Shown in pieces: positions 32,051 through 51,500 of a stretch of 64,000 bases of DNA; the first letter of the stretch is position 1; each line of letters starts with the position of its first letter. Source of the DNA: Dromiciops gliroides (taxonomy: Eukaryota > Chordata > Mammalia > Microbiotheria > Microbiotheriidae); assembly GCF_019393635.1 (NCBI RefSeq), contig NC_057864.1:469882617-469946616 (forward strand). The letters run 5' to 3'. The translations under genes were made by a program, and so were the position numbers. The notes beneath the pieces are model-generated. The model saw only the letters and a program-made list of their open reading frames with translations. It did not search any database and was not told where the DNA came from.

Positions 32051-33152
32051 CAACACATCTTCTTTAAGATGTCCAAAGTATAGGAGTCTGTTCTGGCCTC
32101 CACAAGGATGACAGAAGCCTGGCTATTACTATTGATATAATTTCCTTGTTTATGGAGCCTCTGTGCACAGCCCAGTTTCTTTGTTTGTCTGTTCATCCTG
32201 GGCAGGTTCTCACATTACTGTTCTAGTGGCTCACCCTGTTCCCTGAGTGTCACAATTTGCCACTGACACACCCATCCCCAGACAGTCTCCATTAGAAGAA
32301 ATTGAATCACTGGGTCTATACCAGTTGTGTTGACGTCTCTTCTGGGTGACCTCTGTGTCCTGATTTCTGGAGTCTTTGTAGGACCCAACTGGGGGTAGAC
32401 ACACAAGGCCCTCTGGGACACAAAAATGTCACACAAACTCTGTCCAGAGCCGTATCCTGCAACAGCAAGAAGGACAGTGAAAGACTCTGTCTTACCACAG
32501 CTGGAAAGCTGCAAGCTGGGAGCCTCCTCTCTTTTGCCGATGTGTTTAGGCGCCACAAAAGCCTTTCCCATGGCTGGGGCTGACCTGACCAAAGTGTCCC
32601 AGCATGAGCAGCGGGCTCTCTTGTCATCCTTTCCTGGTCAGTGTTAGAAAAGGTGGGCAGCTCGAGGCTGGACCTGCTGTGTTTCCTCTCCTAGTGTAGG
32701 GGATGGAAGAGTCCAGAAGATGGAGGCAGCCATTCAGCCAGAGACGGGGCCTGGCTGGCCAGCCCTCATCTAGCTTCTCTGGGCCTCTCTTTGTTCAAAG
32801 GTGAAAGGTGGCTACGCAGAGTGTCTGCTGCCTTATTGGGTTGTTGTGATGATCACATGAGATCCAGAGCATGTCAACGCCCTGTGGTCCATGAGGTGCC
32901 ATGCCATTGTGAGTCATTACTTTTATCAGTTCTGACAGTAACTCGAGCATGTCCCCTTTCCTGAGTAGGTCTTTCTCCTTGGGCCCTGATGATTGCCTTT
33001 GACCACAAGCATATTGATGAGAATAGATCAATAAAAATGCCCTCAGATCTCTTCTATGTTCCCTCTGTCTGTTGTCCTTCCAATCTCAGCAGCAAATGCA
33101 CTGGTAAAGCGTGGTTCAGCTGGTTCTAATGTCAGCTTCTTTAGAGGTTGGT

Positions 33153-33308
33153 TGGTTGTTTTTTTTTTTTTTAGTGAGGCAATGGGGGTTAAGTGACTTG
33201 CCCAGGGTCATACAGCTAGTAAGTGTTAAGTGTCTGAGGCTGGATTTGAACTCAGGTACTTCTGACTCCAGGGCAGGTGCTCTATCCACTGCGCCATCTA
33301 GCTGCCCC
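33153..33308 (-). repeat. WSINE1-type SINE
   Basis: Reverse full body with poly-T tail. Confidence 0.92.
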
Positions 33309-34179
33309 GGTTTGTTTTTCTTAAGTGGCTTTTCCCTGCTCTGTGACTTGGTGCTATTTTTGAGCTATCATCTTCCTCAGCACTTTATGATCTGTTTATG
33401 ATCGATCACTCCCTCAGCACATATGTTTCGGACATTACATCTCCGTATCTCACCCGGGCTGAAAGTGCTCTGCCCCTCATAGAGCCAAGTCCCCTGCTGA
33501 TTGTTGGGGGGGCTTTGGCCCACTCCATTTCTGACCTGGGCTGGTTCACCCTTTTTTAGTCAGCCAGGTGGCCCCCACTCTAAGGGACTTATTCCATGGC
33601 TGATAGATATGGTAGAAACACCAGCTGTGCTTTACCCTCTGCAGCTCAGGCATCTGCCAGCCTCAGTTTCCTTGGTGGAAGGATTCCAGGCCTTGGAGAC
33701 CTGGGGCCTTCACTGGTATTTTTAAATGAGCTGCAAAGTCTTTGGGTCCTATGTCCTGGCAAGGAGTTTAAGGCTCCTCCCCCATGAAGGTCAGGATGGT
33801 TTCATTCTTGTCTTTGTACCCTCAGAGTCTAGACCCGCAATGACTGTTGATTGACTATCTGATTGACAGGCTGAGGGTGTTTATGGAGCTCTTCTGCCTT
33901 CACTGTTGTGATACTTTTGCATCAGCTAAATTGGTCCAAGAAGGGTTGATTTTAAGAATCAGCAGCTTTACTCTGGCCAATTCCTCCACAAGTCAGGTTG
34001 GAGTTACTGGAATTTCACAAAGTATCTTCTTTCTCTATTGTTTCTTCTAATCTGATCATATTTATTCCAACTGGTCAGTGATTTGACAGGGCAGACGGAT
34101 GATTTTGAAATAAATGCTACTTTTGCAATCAGCTATTTCCTTCCTCTTGAGATAATTCAGTTTAATTTTTTGTTTTGTT

Positions 34180-34346
34180 TTGGGTTTTTTGTTTGTTTGT
34201 TTGGTTTTTTGTGGGGCAATGGGGGGTTAAGTGATTTGCCAAAGGTCACACAGCTGGTACGTGTCAAGTGTCTGAGGCTGGATTTGAACTCAGCTCCTCC
34301 TGAATCCAGGGCTGGTGCTTTATCCACTGCGCCACCTAGCTGCCCC
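34180..34346 (-). repeat. WSINE1-type SINE
   Basis: Reverse full body with (GTTT)n tail; lies inside a long chance frame that is therefore not a gene. Confidence 0.92.
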
Positions 34347-36455
34347 TTAAATTTTGTTTTTAAAGGTGATGTTTGGTGTTTGCCACATTTTGTTCTTTCT
34401 GCTTTTTTTTGGAAGGAGGTTTTTATGATGTACTGGTTTGAGGTCGCATTGCTTTCATTTCATGATCCCTTGTCATATTTTCTGACAGAATTTCCCTCAT
34501 CTTCTTGGACAAATATATTTAAGGTATTTTTTATTGTTAGTCTTTGCTTTCACTTTGCCTTCCTTCCCAAATCGATCCCTTTTGACTTCCTTGAGGCAGA
34601 GAGCTGTCACTCAGAAAGAGGTTTTTATGTGTACTTTGTGGCCAGCTGCGTCATTAGTTTACGGACGGGGGTGGTGGGGGTGGGGGGGTGGGGGAGCACT
34701 ACAGTGGGATGGCATTTTGACTTGGGTATTTCTTTGCTTTTGAAGGCACCATCGTGGATTAAGCCAAATGAAAAAGGAGGCCGATGGGAGGAAAGTCTCC
34801 AGAGGGCCTCCCCTCCTGATCCACTGAACGCTTTGAGTAGCTGGCCACGCAACAACAACAACTGCCATTGCACAACAGGAGAAAAGTGTTCTCGAACCAA
34901 CACCTTAGTTTCTAATAATGTGGGAACAGGAACGTACAAAAACATTGTGAAGGTAAAACACCATTTTGCTTCTACCAAAACGATGGGCCTTTTTTATGCT
35001 TCACGAAATTGTCCAATGTATATGGTCAGTTCCACTGTTTTAATCATTGATGGAGGAAAGAGCCTTTCAGTCAGCCCCTCCCCTGGTGGTGATCGGACTC
35101 AAGGTTTTAATGCTTTTCACGGGTTCTTTTCCATCATTAAAACTTTTTGTAGGCCTCATGCTTAGGACCGTATGCTGAGATTTCATTCTGAATGCAATTT
35201 TCCTCTTTCAAAACCTCTCCCTGCCCAAAGTAATACATTGCTTAGATTGCATTTCAAACTCACACAGATTAATCACTTCTCCATTTCAGCTCCATTGGAG
35301 CTCTCAGGAAGAAGACCCGTGCTGAATCAAACTGCTCTAGTCCATAGGATTAATTTAACGTGGGGGAAAAATGTGTTTTTCATCTAGGTTCAGCAGCATG
35401 ACTCGGATGTGATCTACATTTGAAGTTTTTTGGACACATGGCTTCCAGAAGGGGAAAAAGTCTAGTTTGTGTCCAAGTGCCTTCTGCAGGGGTTAAGCGT
35501 AGCATCCATGGGGGCTTCATCGTGTTCCATGCTTCAGAGAGGGCCACCTCCTTATAAAGGAGTACCGAGGACTCTTCTTGATGTGGTTAATTTAGAGGGT
35601 GGGCCCCGAAGAAAAGGACCCTGTCCCTGGAAGAATGGCTCAAGTCCTGCAAGTTGTTTGGACTCGATTCTGGACGCAGACTGTTCCTGTCGTCTTGGTA
35701 TGGAACGTGTTGGCTTACCCTCTGATCACGCCTGGTGTGGATGAGGTAGACATTCTGTCTCTGCCCCTGCCACCCACTATGTAGTGCTTGGTCACTGGCT
35801 TGGGCTCCCTCTATGGCTTCTGGAGCCTCTCTGGCTGGGAACCTTTTGACCCTGGCCTTCCTTGCTGGCAAAGGTACACGTCTTCAGCTGGAGTCCTAGA
35901 AGACCCTTAGCTCTTGTCCATTCCAATTTCCTTCTCCCAGTCTTGGCATGGGGCTGGGAGAAAAAGTAAATCTATATCCATTTCATATTCTTTTCAGTGA
36001 TGAACACTATTCTTCTTTTCAACCCAACATGAACTACCACTTAGCAGTTTTAACGTTGACCTTCTCTCCCATGTTTTACCGTGGTGGTAGCCTAATAAGA
36101 AAATGTCAAGCCCTGCTAGTTTGGTTTCTCTTATGGGTCTTCAATGTTAGGCTGACATCAGAGAGAAAGGTGGAGGCTCTCTGTGAGTATCACTGTCTCA
36201 CACCTAAAAGAAGTGGCAGCCTCCCACCTCCCTGAGAAGGTTGAGGTCACCTGACTCCCCTTGTCCACACGGCATAACTTCTCAGAAACCTCACTCTTCT
36301 CCATTCCTCAGAGGACGAGCCGGGCCTTCTCCTTGGTGACAGTAATCCCTCCCACCTTCTGTTTTCCCCTTCTCTGACCGGCATCTTTACTTTCTTCTCT
36401 TCCATTAACTCCATTCTGCATGCAAGCATTGCCTCCCCTATTAAAAAAAAAAGGG

Positions 36456-36607
36456 GGGGGCAGCTAGGTGGCGCAGTGGGTAAAGCACTGACCCTGGATT
36501 CAGGAGTACCTGAGTTCAAATTCGACCTTAGACACTTGATACTTACTAGCTGTGTGACCCTGGGCAAGTCACTTAACCCCCATTGCCCCGCAAAAAAAAA
36601 AAAAAAT
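36456..36607 (+). repeat. WSINE1-type SINE
   Basis: Forward full body with poly-A tail. Confidence 0.93.
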
Positions 36608-36844
36608 AAGCCTTTTCTCTTCTAACCTTAACCAAACTACCACTCCATCTTTCTTTTCTTTTCATGATCAAGTCTTTGGCCCTCCCACTGCTTTCAGAGA
36701 TAGCATGTTTCTAGAAGCACACCCCACTCTATATTGTCAAGGCCAGACCCAGAAGCCACTGGTCTCTGCTTGAGTGGGTGGCTGTGATCCTCATGAAGTT
36801 AGAACCACCTTCCTGAAGGCTGTGAAAACACTCAGTTGTTTCTT

Positions 36845-37690
36845 TTTTATTTTAAAAAATTTTATTTTTTTAATAATCAAAAATTGATTGTTCTCTCCCC
36901 ATGCCCTTCCCTTCAACCATGTTAGAAAAAGAAAAACCAAACCCTTGTAAGAAAACCAATTCCCACACTGGCCACATCTGAAAATGTGTTTTGTTTTTAG
37001 TCCATGCCCTCTGTGGGCAGGCCACATCCTTCATCAGGAGTTCTCTGGAATCATAATTGGTCATAGCATTGATCAGAGTTGTCTTTACAGTCCTGTCATT
37101 GTAGGAACCATTCTCCTGGTCCTGCCCACTTCCCTCTGCATCAGTTCATGCCAGTCTTCCCAGGTTTCACTGGAGCCATCCCTTTCTTCGTTTCTTACAG
37201 CTCAATGGTAGTTACACTCACATGCTATTTGTTCAGCCATGCTATAGTTGATGGGCACACCCTTAGTTTCCAGTGCTTTGCTACTACAAAAAAAAGAGCG
37301 GCTATAAATATTTCTGTACATTTTGGCCCTTTCCCTCTTCCTTTGATCTCTTTGGAGCATAAGCCTACTAAAGGATAGTCAATTCAGTAATACTTTGGGC
37401 ATACTTGCAATGCTTTCTAAAGTGTTTTTTTTTACCACTTCACGGCTCCACCAACAGTGCACTAAGGCCTGTTTCCCAGCAGCCTCCTCAACATTTGTCA
37501 CTTTCTTTTGGTTGTCCACTGTCAATATGATGATAGATGGATAGAACCTCAGATTTCCCTTAATTTGCATTCCTCTAATTATTAGTGAGTTGGGGTGGTT
37601 TTCCATATGGCTGTTAATAGCTTAGGTCTCTTCCTTAGAAAACTGCCTTTTCACGGTCCTTTGACTATCAACAATGGGCCCTTTTAAATG
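36845..37690 (-). mobile_element. Old L1 LINE fragment (ORF2 tail and 3' UTR)
   Basis: In reverse it reads HPNSLIIRGMQIKGNLRFYP and HCWWSREVV, with the usual L1 order of 3' UTR then ORF2 tail. Diverged; lies between the merlin-like gene and SBDS. Confidence 0.85.
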
Positions 37691-37699
37691 TTGTGTTTT

Positions 37700-39491
37700 A
37701 CCCATTAGTTGACAAAATTCATGCTTTTAGAAAATCCTTATTAGGAAAACATCAACCATTCATCTGGGCAGTCAGTGAGAGTCTGGTTTGCTTATGTGAG
37801 GATTTCCTCATAGGCCAAACTGAGTATCTGAATGTTACAGGTATATCAACAGAATACACCTAAGAAAAACCAATTTATTGGCCCCAAACAAGCAGTCCTC
37901 TATGATGGCTGACAAGAACCCAAATGAATGCACTTCATACACCTTTAAAAGTTAGCTTCCTCACGTCAGGGGTTCTTCTGCCTTTTCTACTTTCATTTTA
38001 GCCATTACTCTAAAGATGATGACTGGGGGATTAGGACATTTTAACATTTCACTCCAACTCCCACTAAAGATGTCTTCTTGATCAACAAGAGACAATTGTA
38101 TCATAAAGAGTTAATAAAGAAGCACCATAGCACTATGGTTAATGATAAATGCATTTAATGCTAACGACACTTTGTAAACTGATTACAAAAATGTCTTGGA
38201 CAGAACTGTAAAGCCACTGCCAACTTGTTGGGCACTCTCTGCGCATGTCAAATACCATCATTAATATTCTTTTCCACACATGTGGAGCAGTAAGAATATT
38301 GTGTCCTACTAGAAGGAATGTAAAACTTGAAATAACCATTTTTAATACACAATTTTAGTATAAAATAATTTAGTCTTAGGAGATGTTTGTATCTGAGAAA
38401 GGCCTAATTAGGACACCTGGTCCATGATCAGGGTATATGATTAAGAAGTACCTATGACTTGTATATAGGGCTTTTTTACAAAGGGAATTTATTTATTTTC
38501 TATTTTTTACTTAATTACTAAGGAAAAATATTATTTTGTTGAAATATATCTCTGTTGCATAAAGCTATCGTTCATTTTCTGTAATGTAACCTCTTTTAGG
38601 AGAGTTTGTCTTTAAAAAAAGTCTATGCCCATTCATTTGGATGTTTGTATTAAGTAATTAAACTTTCTTTTACAAGGCCAAAAGAAGGCATGTTATTTCT
38701 CAGTCCTACATCATGAAGAATGTAAAACTGACAAAACAGGAAAATAATGTTTAGAAACACACGTGCCATTGTTTAAGAAAAATAATAGAGGTTTTTATTT
38801 GTTACATATAACTTCATTTGTATTAACATATATTAGAAATTTAAAAATTATCATGAATGACTATATATATTTTTAACCAAGGATAATCTTTTATATTTTG
38901 GCAGCATGTTTATTAAACAAGAATACTGATGGACTCTTAGTAACTGCATATATACACACACATTAAAAGCAGTATGATTTGGGAAGTCACAGCACCCAGC
39001 TGAACATTAGGCCAAATGAAAATTACTCAAATTCTGTCATATAGAGATGCTATGGGCTTACATTTTTCTGCACACATTCCATTTCTGTCAAGGGACATTT
39101 CTAAAGCATGAATTTTTAGTATAAACTATGAGACAACTTTCATGGATGTAAAATTAACCAAGAATGACCACTGTCAAAAATTAAGGTGACACAGAGAGCC
39201 CAGCTGTCCAGGCAGAATGCAAAATGGGAAGAGATTTGCCCATTCTTTTAATATTAGTAGTCCAACTTGACCAGCCTGGATGCATTTATCTCACATTAAG
39301 ATTTTTATATTGAATATTCTGTATACAAGTGACTCATTGAGTTCACATACACACACTAGAAGGAAAACCTCAAATTAAGCAGTTTGAGCAAGTGTTTGGC
39401 AGAAAAAAAAACCCACAGAAGCTAACATTGTGAGGGAAATGAGAACACCTGTTAGTGTTGTGTTTACAAGTGAAGAGACAGTGAAAAGCTT
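37700..39491 (-). other. AT-rich unique sequence downstream of SBDS, likely including its 3' UTR
   Basis: About 1.8 kb with almost no recognisable repeat, unlike the rest of the window. The part next to the SBDS stop should be its 3' UTR. Several TTTATT words (AATAAA on the - strand) occur, for example near 38485, 38795 and 38907, and I cannot tell which is used. An AATAAA on the + strand near 38113 could serve the converging merlin-like gene. Confidence 0.4.
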
Positions 39492-47704
<8,213 letters not shown>

Positions 47705-47708
47705 ATGG
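47705..47708 (+). CDS. TYW1: TYW1 exon 1 coding part (start codon)
   Basis: ATG plus one base, then donor GTAAGG at 47709. Splicing to 52209 completes GAT (Asp) and gives MDAPLDAWD, matching the known TYW1 start (MDPSADTWD in human, from memory). The 5' UTR lies in the GC-rich sequence upstream. Confidence 0.88.
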
Positions 47709-48536
47709 GTAAGGTCCGCTTTCGGTCCCCGGCTCCCTGGGTCGGGTTCAGGCTCGTGCGAAACCTGCCCTGGCCGGCTCGGAGGCTGCGCGTCTCCTTC
47801 CCCGGCCGAGCCCAAGCTCCCCCCGCGCACCGTTGGGCTCTCTCGGGGGCCGTCCGCACGCGCATGCGCAGGCGCGCTCGCTCCCGTTGGTGCGTGCGCG
47901 CACGCGCATGCGTGGAGGCGGGACGGAGTGGAGATTGGTGGGGCACACGTTTATGCCCAGCGATTGACTGTTCTCTTGACCAACGTTTATTAAGCACTCA
48001 CCACGTGCTAGCTGGGCGGGTGGTAGTGGTGTTGCTGCAGCTGCAGCCAGCAGAATGAGGCAAAACTCCAGCCGCCCCTTCCCTTCTGAAACTTCCATTC
48101 CATTGGGGCCGACCACGTGGTCATGGCATTCTAGAGCCCGCCTGGGCCGATAGCTGGATTTCAGACGAGGAAACAGGCTTGGCTGGGGATACACAGCTAG
48201 TCGGTTTCAGAGGCTGAATTTGAACTGAACTCTTCCTGACAACGTGATTGCTTGGGCTCAGCAGAAATCAAATCATCAAACGTTTATTAAGTGCCTGCCG
48301 TGCTCCCGGCACTGTGCTAAGCAATGCCATTCTTGACTATTGTTGTGTCCTGGACCGCCTTTGATCCTGTGAGAAGCCCTGGGGGGGGGGGAAGCGGGGG
48401 AGGGCCCCCCCCCCTCCAGTGCCTTCCCTTTAAGACAATCCCCAGCTTATCCCATGTATTTCTTAATTGCACCTGGTTGTTTTCATGTCGTGTCTTTTGC
48501 ACTGAGCTCCTCCGGGGAGAGGGGGACTGTTTATTG

Positions 48537-48582
<46 letters not shown>

Positions 48583-51500
48583 GTGCTGGCATCGATAAAT
48601 GTTTATTGAATGATTCTCCGTCCGCCACAGTCCCTGGAGCAAACCTCAGAAGCACTTTTTTCCCCTCTTTTTTTTTTTTTGCTGGGCGATGAGGGTTAAG
48701 TGACTTTCCCAGGGTCACACAGCTAGTAAGTGTCAAGTATCTGAGGCTGGATTTGAACTCACGTCCTCCTGAATCCAGGGCCAGTGCTTCATGCACTTTG
48801 CCACCTAACTGCCCCCCACAAGCACCTTTAAAAATTTTTTTTATTTTGGTGAGGCAATTGGGGTTAAGTGACTTGCCCATGGTCACACAGCTAGTAAGTG
48901 TCAAGTGTCTTAGGCTGGATTTGAACTCAGGTCCTCCTGACTCCAGGGCTGGTGCTCTATCCACTGCACCACCTACCCCCCCCAAGCACCTTTTTAAATG
49001 CCTAGAATCACATAAGTAAGATTACCCAGAAAGCCAGTTATATTGAAATATAGTTACTGAGGTATTAAAAACAAGTTCCCCTGTAGATACAATATAAGTA
49101 AATTCAAAATACATCGATACAAAGTGACTACAAGGCAGAAGGGGTGGGGGAGGCCTTGTGTAGGAGAAGGAAGCTCAGTTTGGAAGGAAGGAAGACAGGG
49201 ATGCTAAGAGGTGAGAGAGATGAGGACGTTGCAGGCATTAGCGATGGCCAGGAATCAGAGAATGAAAGCACAGAGAGAGGATGTCTGGGCCACCTTCTGC
49301 CCTCATCCTTTCCTTTCCCCTTTCCCCTCTCTCCTTTCCCAACACACACACATTGGGAAAGGACCAACTCCTTTTCAACTGGAGGGTTAGTTGCTAAGGG
49401 TCCCCTGGTGCCCCTTGTCACTGGAGAGATGGGGTGGTGGGCCACGTCTTGCTGGCATTCTACAAAGGCTGTCTCCCATGTTCAGAATGCCCAGTTATCC
49501 CTTCCACATCACCGGTGCTAGGGGCATACATAGCACCCCTCTATCTGGAAAATCTATGCAGTTTTTTGGCCCTCCCAACAAAGAAGTCTGAATTTTTTCT
49601 TTTTTGGGGGGTACATATAGTAACTTAGTGTAAAATTTGGTTTAAGTATTTCAGCATAGGCTTGATGTGGGATGGAATTTGGGGTCAAATTGATCATGAG
49701 TCATCCCAAAAGAATTATAAGACCCAGTTTCCCAAGTTTTATTGGAATGCTGTGAGTGATTGCAGGGAGAGAACCAGAAAAGTGGAAAGCTATCTCTGGA
49801 ATAGTGTGGGGAGGTACAGGGGAGGGCTTATCCTAATTTGGAGCTCCTGGGGTCCTAAGCCAACCCCCGAGGCCATTTTTGGGGTTTACAGGTTTTAAGG
49901 TGAATCTGGGGACAAATTTGTCCGTTTCGGCACATGTCACTTTCTGGTTTCCATGGCTAGTTTCAAAACATGATTTTTTTCTAGTCTGAATTTCTATAGG
50001 CTATCATTTAGTCTAAAGTCATCATGGCCCAGCTCCCTCTGTTCCCCTTATGGGTGCTGGTTACTGTGGGTAAGAGAACTTAGCATCCTGACTTGTAAGT
50101 TATCCATTAACTGGGGTCTGACTCCCTCTTAGCACTCATATCTGAATTAGAGCTTGGGTCTTAGGTTTTTCTGTTAACCCTTTTTTCACCTCCTACATCA
50201 GGCTCGTTATCCTCTGAAGGTCTTTGCGTGTTGTCTGTGGCTTCTGCATAACTCCCCCCGAATATCTATTTAATTTCTTATGCCAACCTGTGATATATTG
50301 AAACCCATGATGGGAAAAGTCACAATGTGGAAGGGATAATTGTACTCCTTGCATGCCCTCTGCCTTCTTTCTCTCTCTCTCTCTCTTTTTTTTGGGTTGG
50401 GGCAATGAGGATTAAGTGACTTGCCCAAGGTCACACAGCTAGTAAGTGTCAAGTATCTGAAGTTGGATTTGAACTGAGGACCTCCTGACTCCAGGGCCAG
50501 TGCTTTATATCTCTGCCTTCTTTCAAAGGTCAGCTGAAGCACTCCCTGCTTCCAGAAGCTTTCCTTTTGCCCTCTCCCTGGAGATTACTCTGTATGTATC
50601 TCAGATTTAGTTTTGTTTTTTTTTTTGGTATGTATTTCCTCCCAGTAGAATATAAATTTTTTGAGAGTTGGCCCTGTCTGTCTTGGCATGTGCCTGGCAG
50701 ATGTTGAAGTCAGTGCTTGTCAGATGTTGCTGTGGAATTGGGGACCCTCTGTGTGACCCTGAGCAAGTCACTGGGGTCCAGTTTCCTCAACTATAAAATG
50801 AACAGGCTGGACTTGATGACTCTCAAGGCCACTTCATAAATCCAGAGTGTTGAGAGACTTCTGAGGCTCTCACAATTTGGGGGTGAGGAAACAGGCCCAG
50901 GGAGCCAGGGTTAGTTACCCAGGTAGTCAGGGGCAGAATGGAGATTTGAACCCAGGTCCCGTGACTCCAAATCTAGTGTTTTCTCCATACCGCAGAGCCC
51001 ATAGCTGGGTTTGACCTGGGATATGTGGCTCACACCCCGGAGGTTCTTGGGGCTTCAGTGACTTTCTGAGGGTCATATGGCTTGTCATGTGAGACACCAG
51101 CAGCCTTTGGCCCCAGGTCTCCCTGATTCTATGCTGCTGCATATTTCAAGGGTACTTTGGTATTGAATCTGATGGAAGCGGCAGTTTGCATTGACGTGGT
51201 CATTTTGTGTCCCTGTGATAAAAATGCTTCGTGGAATCTCCAGCACTATGGAAACAAAAGTGCTTTGGGTAGTGTGAGTACTGAGTCCCCATTTTCTAGT
51301 TGAGGAGACAGGCCGTGATTGTGAAGTGCCCTCTTAGGTCCACCCCTCTCAAGCCTTGTCCAGAAGGCCGGTTTTGAACCCAGATGGTCTGATTCCAAGC
51401 CCAGCACTTTTTTTTTTTAAATCTATGTCTCACCTATTCTTTCTGATAGCAGCTCACCAATTTGTCTCATTTTATTTTGTGCTAGTGAAAACATGGCCAA

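Larger units (their letters stand above)
27062..39491. other. Convergent interval between merlin-like gene and SBDS
   Basis: This interval should hold the last exon and 3' UTR of the merlin-like gene (+) and the 3' UTR of SBDS (-). Much of it is repeats (listed singly). I scanned it for a phase-0 acceptor followed by a frame like merlin's final 16 residues and found no convincing match. Stretches 28700-28920, 29100-29840, 32051-33150, 33310-34180, 34350-36450 and 37700-39491 carry no gene I recognise. Confidence 0.6.

Noticed and set aside
33870-33910. LRVFMELF-like frame after GATTGACAG, tested as the last merlin-like exon
   Set aside because: The flanking text (repeated TGATTGACT-type words) is the decayed end of an old repeat, and the match is short.
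34083-35165. 360-codon open frame on the + strand
   Set aside because: It runs through a reversed SINE and unrelated unique sequence with no domain or conserved look; a chance frame.
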